This document shows positions 1-10,598 of a stretch of 28,425 nt of DNA, piece by piece; the stretch's first letter is position 1, and every line of letters begins with the position of its first letter. Both the position numbers and the translations under genes were made by a program. The stretch lies in NCBI GenBank assembly GCA_022579005.1, contig MU401810.1, positions 1 through 28,425 of the forward strand, in the 5' to 3' direction. Below the pieces are notes generated by a model. It saw nothing but the letters and a program-made list of their open reading frames with translations, was not told where the DNA came from and searched no databases. Source of the stretch: Poronia punctata (Eukaryota > Ascomycota > Sordariomycetes > Xylariales > Xylariaceae).

Positions 1-364
1 TTTTAATAAAGTTAAAAAAATTTATTAAAAGATTTTTAATATTAACTTATTTATTTTTATTTAAAATAAAAGTATTTTTAGCTATATAAAACCTAGATTT
101 AGTTTTTTTAATAGTAAAAGTAATAAGCTTTTTATTAAGTTTAGTAATATTAATAAGTTTAAGTTGTTTAAGCTAAAGTTTTTTGTTTTTTAAGTTAATA
201 TATTGCTATAGCTATAAAGCTAAAGCTTTTATTTTAAATTTTTTATTTTAGTAATAAAAATTTTTTAAGCAAAATAGTTTAATTTTATTAGCTAATATTA
301 TTATTACTAAGTTGCTATATTATTAAGCTTTAATAATAATAATAAGTAGTATAAGACTTTTAAT

Positions 365-585
365 TATTAAAACTAGCAAAATAGCTAAATTATATATATT
401 AATTAATATATGCATAAAAAAGTAAAACTTCTTCTTTTTACAAAATGTGCACATACTAAATAGGTAAAGAAAGACTTTTTATAAAAAAACCTTTTTTTTA
501 TAGTAGTTTTTATTATAGCTATATAACTTTTACTATATAGGCATTACATTAATTTTTGTTATTTTATAACTTATTAAATCTAACA
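365..585. repeat. LTR-like repeat, left copy (probable solo LTR)
   Basis: This 221-bp segment aligns almost base for base, in the same orientation, with 28186-28407. Combining the copies gives TGTTAG at the 5' end and CTAACA at the 3' end, a perfect 6-bp inverted terminal repeat with the TG...CA ends of retrotransposon LTRs. Here the 5' end has decayed to TATTAA (G to A) while the 3' end is still CTAACA; the right copy shows the reverse. Differences are nearly all transitions, as RIP predicts. No clear 5-bp target duplication is visible. I see no gag-pol next to it, so a solo or orphan LTR is most likely; a MITE is the alternative. Confidence 0.65.
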
Positions 586-749
586 ATAGTTAGTGTCTAG
601 GTCTTTAAGGGATTTATATTTAATTTGTATAAAAAAACTACTAAAAACGCAATAAACTTACTAACTTTAACGCGTTGCTATTTATTACTTAAAGCTATTA
701 TAATATTGTTTTTTTGCTAAAAATAATTTTTGTTAATGTTTTAAGCTTT

Positions 750-2600
750 ATGCGTGCTAATAAGGCTATACTTTAAGCTATAGCTTAATAAAAACGCTTA
801 TATTATAAGGCTTTAAAGCTTACTTATTTTACTAACTTTTGCGCAGTGCTTTATTTAAGCTATAACGTTATAAAACGCTTTAAAATTTTTAAAATGAGCG
901 TTTTAAAGGGCTTAAAAGCTATTAATAATAAAAATAAGCTTAGTAAGTTTAATAAAGTATATAATAAGCCTATAATATTAACTAAATTAAAAAACAATAT
1001 ATTAACTTTATATATATGCTTTATTGCTTATATAAGCTTGCTACTATTAAAGTTTATAATAAAAGCTGCTATAAATAAACTTTGCGCTTATTATAACTTT
1101 TTAGCCTTTTTTATTAGCTTATTTACTTTTTATTAAATTTTAAAAACTTACTTTAAACTTTGCTATATAAAAATATAGTTTATTAACGTTAAATAGTTAA
1201 CTTTATAATAAAAAATTAACTTTATTTAAATATATTATAAGTTATAATATAATACTATTAAAAAATATAATATTATAATAAATATAAATTAAAATATAAA
1301 TAAAACTAAGATTTAGCTAAGCTATATAAGTAATAATATTAAAGTTATTACTATTGCTATACTTAACTAACTTAAAGCTATTAAAATTACTAATTTTAGT
1401 AATAAAAAAAGTGCTACTTATATTAGCTATAGCTTAGCTACTAGCAAGGCTATTTTACTTTATATAATTTTTAAAGTATTTTTTTAATATTATAATTAAC
1501 GCTTAAAATAGCTTTAAATATGCAATTTATATACGTTAAAAATAGATTTGCAATAAAAAATATATAACTTAATTAGCTTTAATACTTTAATAAGCATTTT
1601 TTTAAACTTTTAGCTTTATTTAGCTATAAAGCTATAAACTTTAAAAATTAATATAAATTTACTTTTTAAAAGTAGTTTAGTATTAATAAGTATAGTAAAA
1701 CGCTTAATAAATAAAAAAGTACTTTTAAAGTTAAAAGTAGCATACGTTGCTACTTAAATAAGCTAAAAATTTAGCGCATACTAATACTTAATAATTTTGC
1801 TAGTTATATTAGTATTAAAGCAAGTAAATATTACTTAAATTATTATATTATATTATTATTTTTATTACTATATTTAACTTATTTTTTTAACTACTAAATT
1901 TTAATATTTTTAAGTTTATAAAGGTAGCATATTAACGTTTGCTTTATAACTATATATATAAAAGTAAAGCTATTTTTATTTATATTAACTTTGTTAGCAA
2001 GCTTAACTATATTTATAACGCTAGATTTATTACTAAAAACTTTATAAAAAGCTTTAAAATAGCTAGTTACTAGCTATATTGCTTTTTATTTATAATAAGT
2101 TTATTAAATAAAAAGCTAGCTAACTAAGCTAAGCTAAAAGTTTTTTTACTATTACTTTTTAATAACATATTTACTTAAGCTAAAAAAAATGCTAAATATA
2201 TATATAATAAGTATATAAATATAAATATAAATAGTTTAATATTATTATTACTTACTTAGTAAGCTTTTTAATTAGTATATAAAACCTTTAATAAAACTAT
2301 AGTGCTAAAGTAAGTAAATAATTAATATATATGCTTATTTATTAATTAAAAAAAAGCTATAGCTAATAAAACTAAAAAGAAGTTTTATAAGCTAATAAAT
2401 TAGCGTTATAATAGTATAACTGCTGCTAAATTAAAAAAGTAAGTAGTAGCTAAAAAAGCTAAAAAAAAATGCAAAGCAAAGGCTAAAAAAATAAAAGCAT
2501 TTAAAGCTATAAAAAAAAAGAAAAAAAAAACTATAAAAAAAGTAGCAGCAAAATAAAAAAAAGTATTGCTACTTTTATAACTAGCTAAAGCATATAAAAA
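750..2600 (+). pseudogene. RIP-degraded Fot1/pogo-type (Tc1-mariner) transposase relic
   Basis: Family landmarks appear in order on the + strand. At 846-1136 an open stretch resembles the CENP-B/HTH DNA-binding region (LTKLKNNILTLYI, then LLLLKFIIKAAINKL, where the family has a leucine-rich helix followed by PP or LP). Near 1380-1470 there is a relic of the central SATSKAILLY-like segment. At about 1770-1925 RILILNNFASYIS is followed by LYLTYFFNY, matching the family's L-I-L-D-x-H-x-S-H and P-H-x-T-H-x-x-Q-P-L-D segments. The catalytic Asp is now Asn and Gln codons have become stops, both expected from RIP. At 2380-2560 there is the Lys/Ala-rich tail. The length of about 1.8 kb fits Fot1 transposases (roughly 540 residues). 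It has many stops and at least one frame change, so it is dead. Confidence 0.7.
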
Positions 2601-2737
2601 AAAACAATTTTATTTTTTGCAGCAAAGAGCACCTCTTTTAAGCTAGTAAAAAAGATAAACTACTAACTTTTATAATAAATATAAACTTTATACCTTTTTT
2701 TGCATAGCTTTAACACGTTAATAAGCCCTTTTTGCAA

Positions 2738-3043
2738 AATTAGAAGGGTTTAGACCCTAGGCTAGCTGGTAATAAGGGTAAGGATGACGATAAATACGTG
2801 CTTATTAGGCTAGACGAACTTCAGGAGCCCCTGAAGGCCAGCAACAACACTACGCTATGTGACCTAGACTCTGAAAACGGAGGGGAGTCTCTAAGGGTGG
2901 ATCCCCTAGTACCTACCTATTTTCACCGTTGGTACCCTGCTTTACTACAATCTATGTACAGTACTTTGATAATCACAAATATTTCTCCTGGACGGCAAAT
3001 TACAAGATTGCATTCTCTGCACGGATTATACGTGTACGAGTAA
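2738..3043 (+). pseudogene. Unrecognised open-frame remnant at the island edge
   Basis: A frame is open from just after a stop near 2737 to a TAA at 3041-3043, with normal base composition and a protein-like content (for example RLDELQEPLKASN). It has no ATG at its beginning; the first available initiator is a GTG at 2798. It lies exactly where the AT-rich island gives way to ordinary DNA. It could be the tail of a mobile element that escaped RIP, the 3' end of a disrupted gene, or chance. I recognise no family. Confidence 0.2.
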
Positions 3044-3547
3044 TAATCATAGCATGATTATATAATCAAGTCTGGCACTTGCAACAGCTCATTTGCAGAC
3101 CGACAACAGACCTGCTAGTTGGACTTCTTTATAGATACATACTTTTAACTCTTTTTTACATAGTATGCATATATCCGTACTTTCCATACTTTTACAACAA
3201 ATCTCAAGGCAGTTGCTGCAGGTGTTGAGCTCGTGTACCCCTGACCATACTAGGTTGTATTTGCAGAAGATCATCAAGGTAAGCGTTCTACAACAAGTTT
3301 CGATTCTTAACTTGGATCCTAAAACCACCTATTGGTTTTGAAATGCTTACACCTGCAAGATCCCCAATAATACACTACCCAACGTGAACTTGACCTCCCC
3401 TGTCATAAACCCTTGCATGATATGGCCGTCCACTCTCAAGACATATGATCATCGGTATTCGAGTGTCAACAAATGTTTCTAGGACCACGGCATACAATTC
3501 TTTGACACAAAGCACACATCCCACAGCGAAGAGATTATGATATCAAG
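3044..3547. other. Intergenic region upstream of the helicase gene
   Basis: About 500 bp of ordinary composition. Short open frames occur on the minus strand but none has a recognisable protein. It presumably contains the promoter and leader of the CHL1-like gene. No TATA box or repeat stands out. Confidence 0.5.
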
Positions 3548-6321
3548 ATGGAGGAGCTCATAGAACGCACTCGGAACATCGATTTCCACCACCCCTTCAC
3601 ACCTTATGATGTGCAAGAGCAGTTCATGCGAACTGTCTATGATGTTCTCGAGCGAGGAGATGGACATGTTGGCATCCTCGAGAGCCCAACAGGCACTGTA
3701 CGACCCATTTTCTTTCTTACGTCCAACTATATTTCCCGTGTTAACTAGTCCCAGGGTAAATCACTATCGCTGATATGCGCAGCAATGACATGGTTGCGTA
3801 ACCATAAGCGGAAAACGTATGAGATCTCTATCGATACAGCGGCCAAGTCATTCAAGGACGAGCCTGATTGGGTGGTAGAGCAGTTACTCAAGAGGAAGCG
3901 GGCAGAGATTGCCGATCTGTGGGAAGAGCGAGAGCAGAATTTCAAAGACATCCGAGCTAGAGAAGCCATGATGGAGGAAAGGGGTAGAAAACGTCGGAAA
4001 TACGGTGGCGTCGACGGTGGTAGAGGAGCAAAGGATGGTGATGTCGACGGCGAGGACGAAGACGAAGAATGGTTACTGGATGAAAAGGACGAAGATGACA
4101 TCCACCGGCCCTATAATATCGGAAATGAAGAAGAAAACAACATGGATGAAGGCGATCGGATCAAGGTGAGTCAAGCATAGTTCTTCCTACACCATGCATA
4201 CAGCCTCTTCATTGACACCCCGGCAAGATATATTATACGTCGAGGACGCACTCCCAGTTGACTCAATTCATTTCAGAGTTGCGTCGGCCGTCGTTCTCAC
4301 CATCTGTCCCGGGTGAGTTCCTAAAGGACCATCCTGATCCTAGTATAGAGGCCGTCAAGCATGTGCCACTATCTTCCCGTCAACGACTCTGCATCAACCC
4401 ATCCGTGGCGCATCTCGGATCGCTTTCCGCCATTAACGACCGTTGTTCGGAATTGCAGCAGTCCAAGTCAAAAGACAAGTGTCAATTCATTCCAAATGCG
4501 GGCAATCTCGGCCCTACTCACCAATTTCGTGACAATGTCCTCGCCACTCTGCCCGATATAGAGGACCTACATAATCTCGGAAAGTCTTTACAAGTATGCC
4601 CTTATTACGCCTCGAGGGCAGCAATCCCACGGGCAGAGATCATAACCCTGCCATACCCATTGCTTCTTCAGCAAGCAGCCAGGGACGCCCTTGGCATCAA
4701 GCTCGACAATAGTGTTGTCATTATAGACGAGGCACATAACATCATGGATGCGATCGCAAACGTATATGCATCCGAGATTGGTCTGTTAGAGCTTCGACGT
4801 GCAAGGGAGCTGCTTCAGGTATATGTCAAGAAATTCGGGAAAAAGCTCAAGGGAGAGAATAGAGTTATGGTAGGTCAGGTGGCTCGGGTGGTTGATGGAT
4901 TGCGTGCCTGGATGGAAACCGCACTCGATAAAAAGGTATTTGCCCGTCTAAAAGGTCGCTCCGGTACTCCATAGTGTAAAAGTTTCTGACAGCTCGTACA
5001 GTCCGACCAAGGAATCGTCGACCCCAACGAGCTCCTCAGGTATAAGAATATCGACCAGATTAACCTGTTAAAACTGGTTCAATACATCCAGCAGTCGAAG
5101 CTAGCCTTTAAAATCGAAGGATATGCAGCACATATCGAAACACAAGCCGGCCCCAAACAGGCTACGTTTTCTTCCACGCCTGTTCTACATACCCTACTGT
5201 CTTTCCTTGTGTCTCTCAGCAACCTGAGCTCGGAAGGCCGTATTTTCTTCCAGAAGACAAGGACAAGTGGGGGAGAACAGCACGATATCAAGCTATCTTA
5301 CCTCTTATTGGCCCCAACCAATGCGTTTGCATCCATAGCGACCAAGGCCCGAGCTGTCATTCTTGCAGGCGGTACCATGTCGCCGTTCCATGATTATACC
5401 GCGCACTTATTCCCGCACCTACCATCCGAGAAGATCACCACGCTAAGCTGTGGCCACGTGATTCCGATGTCTAACCTCTGTGTTTGGACGCTGTCATCGT
5501 GCCAACCGAAAGCGAATGCCAACAGGGTCGAGTTCGAGTTCAGTTATCAGAAGCGAGGAGACAAAGCCATGGTACGCGACCTTGGACTTGCCATACTCAA
5601 CATATGCACGGCTGTTCCTGACGGCGTTGTTGTTTTCTTTCCAAGTTACGGGTACCTCGAGGATGTAGTGCGCGTCTGGAGCGAAAAAGACCCCACAGCA
5701 CCCACCACCATTTGGACACGGCTGTTAGAGAAGAAGGCGGTTTTCAGCGAACAGAAAGGGCAATCGAGCGACGATCTTCTCGAGGAATATAGCAAAGCCA
5801 TCTTGGAGGACGGTCATGAAACCGGGGAAGCAAAAGCTGGGACTAAGGCTCGTGGGGCTTTACTGCTGAGTGTGGTGGGCGGGAAAATGAGTGAAGGCAT
5901 AAACTTCTCAGATCGTCTGGGCCGCTGCGTCGTCATCGTCGGACTGCCGTACCCCAACATCAATTCGCCGGACTGGAAAGCACGGATCGAGTACATTGAG
6001 TCAACAACGGTGAAACGACTTGCTGGAGACGATGCGACCCCCTCTCAACGAGCCGAAGCAACGGCGGCCGCAAAACAGGCGGCGAGAGATTTCTACGAGA
6101 ATGCCTGCATGCGAGCGGTAAACCAAAGTATCGGCCGGGCCATCAGGCACCGCAACGATTATGCGGCAATTGTACTAATCGATAGAAGATTCGGTACGCA
6201 GCGAATCAGGGGGAAGCTACCCGGATGGATCCAAGGCGGCCTCGTCCCTGGCAGTGGTGACACAGCAGGGCTGGGACAAATGATGAGCAAGTTGAGCAGC
6301 TTCTTCAGGAGTAAACAATGA
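3548..6321 (+). CDS. CHL1: ATP-dependent DNA helicase CHL1/DDX11 (XPD-like, Fe-S)
   Basis: Four exons join in frame: 3548-3697, 3755-4165, 4228-4935, 5002-6321 (862 residues, a usual length for fungal Chl1). The introns are 57, 62 and 66 bp with GT-AG ends. Walker A (PTGTGKS, residues 47-53) is split by intron 1. Motif Ia RTHSQL is at 193-198. Four Cys at 242, 260, 272 and 311 are placed to ligate the [4Fe-4S] cluster of the XPD/FANCJ/RTEL1/DDX11 group. The DEAH box is 354-357, and motif [12 protein letters not shown] is at about 798-807. An acidic, Lys/Arg-rich insert (about 120-180) between motifs I and Ia is typical of Chl1. From the family: a 5'-3' superfamily 2 helicase acting in the nucleus in sister-chromatid cohesion with the replication fork and Ctf4. 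The start has a good context (A at -3). All key residues are present, so it should be functional. RTEL1 and FANCJ are less likely given the size and the insert. Confidence 0.93.
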
Positions 6322-7653
6322 TGGTCGAAAAGGGGCCAAGAGGTTAGTACTGCCTACAAGAGAATCTCATCAAGGAAACTCTCGGTGGGATGCTTGTGGC
6401 ATGTTTGCAAACGTTGCCATGTGGCAGATGCATACACGACATGATAATAGAAGACTAAGGAAAAAGTTGGCATCTGACAACAATCAAAAAACTTCTTTTT
6501 CAAGAACTTGTAACACTTTTTATAGCAAACCAGACGTCGGGTAAAACCTGTTAGAACCTGGGACGGAATCATGGGGTAGAACAAGGCAGGGGTCTAACTT
6601 TCATGTGGCTAGTAATACGGCTCTCAAGCTCGATGATGAGGGGGCTGCCCGCAAATATGAATTTGCAGAACAGCAAACGTATAGGTTAGGCAGCTGCATG
6701 GCCACTTGATTAAAAATCAAACCTACCTAGGTAACCTAGGTAACATCTAACCTTATTTTTTAGTCACTTGAAGCTTTCAGGTTGCAGCTTGGAGCTTGGA
6801 GCTTCTCCTGTCTCCCCGCAAACGGACAAGTGGGGCATGTTATACCCCCCCTAGTGTAGTCCAGCAGTAGGTATTAAAGGAAGCTCCATCCCCCCGCAAA
6901 CAGCACAAAGACAGGCCAGAGACGAGCGAACAAGACAGAAAAAGGCAATGCCTAGACCCGGCGCCTACTGCCAGTTATAACCTTTAATACTGGACAAAAC
7001 AGTGACGTCTGTTCTGTTACGACACAAGCCGCTCACTCCACATTCCTATGCCGGCATCTCACTTGTTCTAGTTACTCCAAATAATACCTCTGGATAGCTC
7101 CCAAGCTTGGTTATCGCCGAAGAACACCATACAATCATATCTCCTGGCCCAACATTAGAAACCTTTGGAAGGTGCTGTGCATACGAGTTACTATATATAA
7201 AGGTAAGCTTGTTTCTGCCTTGTAACAACCGCACCGTCTACACATAACATCTAAACCTGGCATTCTATCAAAACAACAGCATTCCCCTAGTGAACAACAT
7301 ACTTCACCTCTATCCCCCTGTCCTGGAATCATCACTGGCCAATGTTTACACTCAAAGTTACTTCAGGGGGCTTCAGCATCTATTTCTACCTTATAATGAC
7401 ATCAACCATGCGCATGCAAGTGCAGAACAATCCAATCATTACAACATAAGTAGCCAAGTACTGGATTTTTCTATATAAGCTACAAGTATGGGGAACTTAC
7501 TTCCAACATTCCCGTTGTTTCTATAGTCGATGCCGTATGTAAAGTTTTACACGCAAAAATCCCCAACTTTACAAAAGGTGTACCTCGGTACCTGGTCCCC
7601 CAGATACACAGACTGAAGAGACCCGCGTCTCCTTACACCCTGCCTCCCTGTCC
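6322..7653. other. Intergenic region between CHL1 and FCP1 genes
   Basis: No gene recognised. It holds a duplicated palindromic octamer, cctaggtaa repeated twice at about 6727-6744, and short runs of an agcttgg repeat near 6787-6804. The rest is unremarkable and probably contains the CHL1 3' end and the FCP1 promoter. Confidence 0.5.
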
Positions 7654-7659
7654 TATAAA
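7654..7659 (+). promoter_or_regulatory. Possible TATA box for the FCP1 gene
   Basis: TATAAA in a C-rich context (cctataaac), about 50 bp before the first upstream ATG (7709) and 400 bp before the FCP1 start. If used, transcription would begin near 7685-7695 and give a long leader with uORFs. This is inferred from sequence only. Confidence 0.3.
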
Positions 7660-7708
7660 CTCCCTTGAAGAAGTGGGGCGACCCAACCCCATTCGCTCAT
7701 AGATACAA

Positions 7709-7948
7709 ATGTACCTACCTACCTACATCAAATACGTCTTTTCGAGCCTCCATTTCGCATTTGATCTCCCTGCGACATTGAAGAGAAAACAGTCGGACAT
7801 CCCTTTGACACCATATTTGTTAGCGCTCCTCACAGCCCTTGGAATACACAATTCTCTACATCGTTCAAGGTTCTCAAATCACGCCTACGCTCACAAAACA
7901 TTACTTTTACATATTTACCTGGGTCTACTTGTAAGCTGTGCATACTGA
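7709..7948 (+). CDS. Upstream ORF in the FCP1 leader (79 codons)
   Basis: An ATG-initiated frame of 79 residues ends 106 bp before the FCP1 start codon. It begins inside an (ACCT)n stretch. The peptide is hydrophobic in places but matches no family I know. If the TATA box at 7654 is used, this would be the first AUG on the mRNA, so it would be expected to limit initiation at FCP1. A 5' leader intron starting at gtaagc (7931) could shorten or remove it. It may equally be an untranslated coincidence. Confidence 0.25.
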   Translation: MYLPTYIKYVFSSLHFAFDLPATLKRKQSDIPLTPYLLALLTALGIHNSLHRSRFSNHAYAHKTLLLHIYLGLLVSCAY

Positions 7949-8019
7949 TAGCATCAAGCTGCTAGGTGCCCCCTTGTTTACCGAATCGCCTGTCTGCGAC
8001 AACGCGCCTCGTGTGTGCC

Positions 8020-8100
8020 ATGAGCACAATCGTGCCTTTCAAGTGCCAATCACCATGGGCAAGACGCTCAGGCTTGGACAGCGCCTTCGCTATCCGATAA
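8020..8100 (+). promoter_or_regulatory. Short uORF overlapping the FCP1 start codon
   Basis: An ATG at 8020 with G at -3 opens a 26-residue frame that runs past the FCP1 ATG (8055) in a different frame and stops at TAA 8098-8100. Ribosomes that translate it cannot re-initiate at 8055 without going back, so it could repress FCP1 if included in the mRNA. Whether it is transcribed or spliced out is not visible. Confidence 0.3.
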
Positions 8101-10598
8101 CAATTTCCAAAATATTCAAAGCGCCCAACGATGACGTCGTAAAGCAGGAGCCCATCCTGCAGTATACTTTCAAGTTCGAGCGTCGCGTCGGCGACCCTAC
8201 ACTCAATGAAGAACGTACCATTGTAGAAACCGGGATTGCCGACTGGGACTGTCCCACCGAAGGCAAAATTAAGCGATGGCGAGTGAAGGAAGGCCAGGTC
8301 GTCACGGCCGACCAAGATTTCGTGACAATCGAGGAGACGTGCGGACATGATATTCAATACGCCGGTCTTTGTGCCCTTTGCGGCAAGGATATGAAAGTAC
8401 AAAACTGGGCCACCGAGACGCTCGATACTGAACGTGCCACGGTCTCCATGGTTCATGACAATGTCGCCCTCACCGTCAGTCGCGACCAGGCCGAACGTGC
8501 CGAGATGCAGCTGCAAGACCGACTCCTCAAAGAACGCAAGCTTAGCCTCGTCGTCGACCTCGACCAGACAATTATCCATGCATGCATCGAACCCACTGTG
8601 GGCGAATGGCAGCGCGATCCTTCGAACCCCAACTACGAGGCCGTCAAGGACGTGCGCAGCTTTCAGCTAGACGACGGCCCTAGTGGTCTGGCAAGTGGCT
8701 GTTGGTATTACATCAAAATGCGTCCTGGCTTGGCCGAGTTCCTCGAGAAGATATCAACCCTCTTTGAACTTCACGTGTACACGATGGGCACTCGGGCCTA
8801 TGCTCTTAATATCGCCAAGATTGTGGACCCGACCCAGAAGTTGTTTGGTAACAGGGTCATCAGTCGTGACGAGAATGGCAGTATGACTGCGAAAAGCCTC
8901 CAACGTCTCTTTCCTGTCAGTACGAACATGGTGGTTGTGATTGACGACCGCGCCGATGTCTGGCCGCACAACAGATCCAACCTGATCAAGGTTACGCCCT
9001 ACGATTTCTTCAAGGGCATCGGTGATATCAACTCCAGCTTCCTTCCAAAGCGCGAAGATCTGCTCGTGACAACCCCGGTTCCAGCCCCGGAGTCTCCCAA
9101 GGCTAATGGCTCTTCTACTCCTACCGGCGTCCCGGCGGAACGCGAAAAACTGCTAGCAATGGGCGGCGATGAAAATGCACTATTACAACTACAGGCAGAA
9201 GAGCAAGAGCGAAATTTTGAAAAACAACTCAAGGATAGGCCACTTCTCCATCTGCAGGAGGAATTAGATAGAGAAGACGAAGAAGCCGAGAAGATGTCCC
9301 ACAAGGAAAATGAGGATGTCAACACCAAGCAAGAAGACAACGCCGGCGGACACTCGGAATCACCTCCTACCCACCACCGACATAACCTCCTGCGCGACGA
9401 CGATCAGGAACTAGTGTATCTCGAACGCCACTTGACCGAGCTGCATAAGAAGTTCTACGAAGAGTACGACCAGCGTTGCGCGGAGCGCAACGAAGACAAA
9501 TTTGTAGTTAGGGACATACCCGATGTCGGGCGGACGCTTGAGAATCTGAAGTATAAAGTGCTTAAGGACACTGTAATAGTCTTGTCAGGGCTTGTCCCCC
9601 TTGGTCTGCATGTCCATACGTCAGACATCGGCTTGCAGGTTCAGGAGTTTGGTGCCGATTTACGCACACGTGTCACCTCAGACATCACTCATGTCGTCAC
9701 GAATATTGCGCGCCCAAGGACGGCTAAAGTCCGGATGGCAGCTCGCATCCGTTCGGCCAAGGTTGTGAACCAAATGTGGTTGGCCGATTGTATGCGGCAG
9801 TGGCGGCAACTTGACGAGACGCCTTATCTAATCGCCCTCCACCCATCCGACCGCGCCGCTAGCACAAGCGTAGGGTCAGCTTTGCCGTCGAGGCCTAGAT
9901 TGTATTTGACGCAAGATGGCAGATACGAATCGGTAATCGCGGGAGCAACTGGCCATGGCGATAAGGAGAAGAACAGGACCGACTTGACTGACGAAGAGGA
10001 GGCGGCGGACGAGTCGAGTGAAGGCGACGGTGACGATGGTGACTTGGATGACGACGAGGTCTTTGATCGTCATCGGTATAGTGCCGATGAACTCATGGAT
10101 GTCCTGCCGGACCCACCGGAAGATGAAGAAAGTAGCCCCGTTAATAGCATCAATCAGACGAACTGGGAGGACATGGATAAAGAACTCGAGGAGTTTATGG
10201 GATCCGATATCGAATCCGATCTGGAGAGCAGCCAGGGGACGGATAGGAGCAGAGACACGGACAGCGAGGATCCGAAAAATAGAAAACGGAAGTTGGATGA
10301 AGCTGGTGAAGATGACGGTCTGGGAGACTCGACTGGTAGCGCCTTGGCTAAGAAACAACGCTTGGCCAGAGCCCGAACCACTGCGCTGCGTAATGTGAGA
10401 AATGCCGGCGACGACGATGCCGAGAGTAGTGGTCTGCCGACGCCCATGGTAACGGGCGACGAGGAGGACACAGCCATGGGGGTTGGGCCGGATGACGGGA
10501 AGATTAGTGGAGGTGGAGACGACGACGACGACGACGACGATGAAATCGATCTTGAGGCCGAGCTAGAGGCCGAGCTAGAGGCCGAAGGCCATGGTTAG
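8055..10598 (+). CDS. FCP1: RNA polymerase II CTD phosphatase FCP1 (FCPH + BRCT)
   Basis: One exon of 847 residues. The frame is open from 7938, but the first ATG in frame is 8055 (caccATGG), and the protein then begins MGKTLRLG like other fungal Fcp1 proteins, so I choose that start. An N-terminal biotinyl-lipoyl-like segment is followed by a Cys pair near CGHDIQYAGLCALCG. The catalytic DxDx(T/V) is DLDQT with D168 and D170, in the FCP homology domain (about 155-345). A Glu-rich coiled stretch comes next, then a BRCT domain (about 500-595) including VVNQMWLADCMRQW. The tail is very acidic, with Asp runs and LEAELEAELEAE encoded by a 12-bp DNA repeat at 10552-10584. From the family: Mg-dependent dephosphorylation of the Pol II CTD (Ser2 preferred), helped by TFIIF, to recycle the polymerase in the nucleus. 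No defect seen. Confidence 0.95.
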   Translation: MGKTLRLGQRLRYPITISKIFKAPNDDVVKQEPILQYTFKFERRVGDPTLNEERTIVETGIADWDCPTEGKIKRWRVKEGQVVTADQDFVTIEETCGHDIQYAGLCALCGKDMKVQNWATETLDTERATVSMVHDNVALTVSRDQAERAEMQLQDRLLKERKLSLVVDLDQTIIHACIEPTVGEWQRDPSNPNYEAVKDVRSFQLDDGPSGLASGCWYYIKMRPGLAEFLEKISTLFELHVYTMGTRAYALNIAKIVDPTQKLFGNRVISRDENGSMTAKSLQRLFPVSTNMVVVIDDRADVWPHNRSNLIKVTPYDFFKGIGDINSSFLPKREDLLVTTPVPAPESPKANGSSTPTGVPAEREKLLAMGGDENALLQLQAEEQERNFEKQLKDRPLLHLQEELDREDEEAEKMSHKENEDVNTKQEDNAGGHSESPPTHHRHNLLRDDDQELVYLERHLTELHKKFYEEYDQRCAERNEDKFVVRDIPDVGRTLENLKYKVLKDTVIVLSGLVPLGLHVHTSDIGLQVQEFGADLRTRVTSDITHVVTNIARPRTAKVRMAARIRSAKVVNQMWLADCMRQWRQLDETPYLIALHPSDRAASTSVGSALPSRPRLYLTQDGRYESVIAGATGHGDKEKNRTDLTDEEEAADESSEGDGDDGDLDDDEVFDRHRYSADELMDVLPDPPEDEESSPVNSINQTNWEDMDKELEEFMGSDIESDLESSQGTDRSRDTDSEDPKNRKRKLDEAGEDDGLGDSTGSALAKKQRLARARTTALRNVRNAGDDDAESSGLPTPMVTGDEEDTAMGVGPDDGKISGGGDDDDDDDDEIDLEAELEAELEAEGHG

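Larger units (their letters stand above)
1..2735. repeat. AT-rich, RIP-mutated repeat island
   Basis: This stretch is overwhelmingly A and T, with TpA dinucleotides everywhere. CpT and CpG (as in gct, acgc) survive, but CpA and TpG are rare. That is the footprint of repeat-induced point mutation, which turns CpA into TpA on either strand in Pezizomycotina repeats. No intact gene is present. It contains an LTR-like repeat (365-585) and a Fot1/pogo transposase wreck (about 750-2600), described separately. Base composition changes sharply to ordinary fungal DNA near 2735. Confidence 0.9.

Noticed and set aside
1..2735. Centromere or mitochondrial DNA insertion
   Set aside because: The AT-richness is explained by RIP on transposon sequences; no mitochondrial genes are recognisable.
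7938..8054. N-terminal extension of FCP1 from the GTG at 7938
   Set aside because: No ATG in this part of the frame; the family starts MGKTLxLG at 8055 with a good start context.
7962..8579. 205-codon minus-strand frame
   Set aside because: Lies wholly antisense to FCP1; its translation has no independent protein features.
9876..10358. Minus-strand frames opposite the FCP1 acidic tail
   Set aside because: Mirror of GA-rich codons; no recognisable domain.
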